This document shows positions 6,449-6,600 of a DNA stretch of 6,600 nucleotides, in pieces (position 1 is the first letter of the stretch; every line of letters begins with the position of its first letter). This stretch comes from Patescibacteria group bacterium (GTDB lineage: Bacteria > Patescibacteriota > Andersenbacteria > UBA10190): the NCBI GenBank assembly GCA_022574795.1, contig JACZRJ010000025.1:1-6600 (forward strand). Direction: 5' to 3'. The notes beneath the pieces were generated by a model that saw nothing but the letters and a program-made list of their open reading frames with translations, was not told the DNA's origin and ran no database searches. Made by a program: the position numbers and the translations under genes.

Positions 6449-6507
6449 AATCTCCAAAATGAATGCGCAGCTCTTTTGAGCTGCCATGAATTTTGAGAGA
6501 TTAATAA
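6444..6507. repeat. 64-nt imperfect inverted repeat (long bulged hairpin)
   Basis: Outer arm 6444-6454 pairs with 6497-6507 (11 bp). C6455 pairs with G6495, leaving A6496 bulged. 6456-6460 pairs with 6490-6494 (5 bp). A symmetrical GA/GA internal loop follows (6461-6462 against 6488-6489), able to form tandem G-A pairs. 6463-6465 pairs with 6485-6487, C6466 is bulged, and 6467-6473 pairs with 6478-6484 (7 bp) around a TTTT loop. That totals 27 Watson-Crick pairs. No T tract follows on either strand, so it is not a simple terminator. It could be a structured RNA, a small palindromic mobile element or a protein-binding repeat. Confidence 0.75.
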
Positions 6508-6530
6508 CTCCGCATCTTTTGGATGCGGAG
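6508..6530. repeat. Perfect 9-bp inverted repeat abutting the 64-nt hairpin
   Basis: 6508-6516 pairs with 6522-6530 around the loop TTTTG. It begins on the base after the 64-nt hairpin ends, so the helices could stack end to end. No T run follows on the plus strand. On the minus strand it is followed by TTATTAAT, a poor terminator tail. Confidence 0.7.
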
Positions 6531-6539
6531 CAAACCTTA

Positions 6540-6549
6540 ATATATATAT
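6540..6549. repeat. (AT)5 dinucleotide run
   Basis: Five AT units lie in an AT-rich spacer between the hairpin pairs. The run could supply a -10 for a plus-strand promoter (TATATA at 6541, with TTGGAT at 6519-6524 as a poor -35 at 16-nt spacing), but this is weak. Confidence 0.4.
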
Positions 6550-6555
6550 GAGTCT

Positions 6556-6592
6556 GCTGCTCTACGAGCAGCGACGAATTTTGCTGAGTCGC
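6556..6592. repeat. Overlapping hairpins with a second copy of the stem-GAATTTTG module
   Basis: 6556-6562 pairs perfectly with 6566-6572 (7 bp, loop TAC). A second stem, GCGAC 6571-6575 with GTCGC 6588-6592, shares bases 6571-6572, so the two cannot both form fully. Bases 6566-6583 match 6478-6495 at 15 of 18 positions, including the whole GAATTTTG. TGAGTC occurs at 6549-6554 and 6585-6590 around the module. Confidence 0.6.
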
Positions 6593-6600
6593 AACTAAGC

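Noticed and set aside
6444..6507. Integron attC-like site, given the bulged hairpin with an internal unpaired spacer after a stop codon.
   Set aside because: The outer arms lack the GTTRRRY/RYYYAAC core sites, and there is no cassette structure or integrase in view.
6428..6598. Minus-strand frame open for 56 codons from the window edge, ending in TGA next to the HAD stop.
   Set aside because: An open frame this long is not rare by chance over six frames. It runs through three inverted repeats, which fits non-coding structure better than protein, and the product shows no recognisable domain. Sequence beyond 6600 could reopen the question.
6420..6600. tmRNA, RNase P RNA or SRP RNA.
   Set aside because: I see no tRNA-like ends, tag reading frame ending in the usual Ala residues, RNase P P4 core or SRP Alu/GNAR-type loop on either strand.

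Overview
The window is about 50% GC, is read with the standard bacterial code (TAA, TAG and TGA all end genes) and is densely packed with housekeeping genes. It looks like a chromosomal segment of a bacterium. The compact convergent layout, the 'HxGN / NITDVGHL' subtype of cysteinyl-tRNA synthetase, a very divergent lipid-carrier glycosyl-1-phosphate transferase and mostly weak or absent Shine-Dalgarno sites would fit a small-genome lineage such as Patescibacteria (CPR). That placement is an inference and no marker here proves it.

Layout, left to right. Positions 38-1570 (+ strand) hold a two-gene unit: a WecA/MraY-like membrane transferase followed 6 nt later by a membrane-anchored DUF192 protein. 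After a 99-nt gap comes rplU (ribosomal protein bL21, +). It converges on a minus-strand block transcribed cysS -> dnaB -> recR (5718 down to 1993). The rplU and recR stop codons share the same four bases. The 159-nt cysS-dnaB gap carries short direct repeats and one DnaA-box-like sequence. Divergent from cysS is a HAD-superfamily hydrolase gene (5804-6433, +) with the only strong Shine-Dalgarno in the window. An intrinsic terminator is built over its stop codon.

The last ~165 nt (6434-6600) have no supported gene but are packed with inverted repeats. These are a 64-nt bulged hairpin, an abutting 9-bp hairpin, an AT-repeat spacer, and a second copy of a stem-plus-GAATTTTG module whose stem is kept by a compensatory base change. 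This is the least explained part of the window.

Functionally, the minus-strand genes serve translation (cysS), replication (dnaB) and recombinational repair (recR), and rplU serves the ribosome. The left-hand pair is envelope-related, and the HAD protein is probably a small phosphatase or nucleotidase. I see no transposase, CRISPR array, tRNA or rRNA, and no clear defence or accessory system among the coding genes. The oddities worth following are the missing metal-binding residue in the transferase, the variant CysRS signatures and the structured 3' region.
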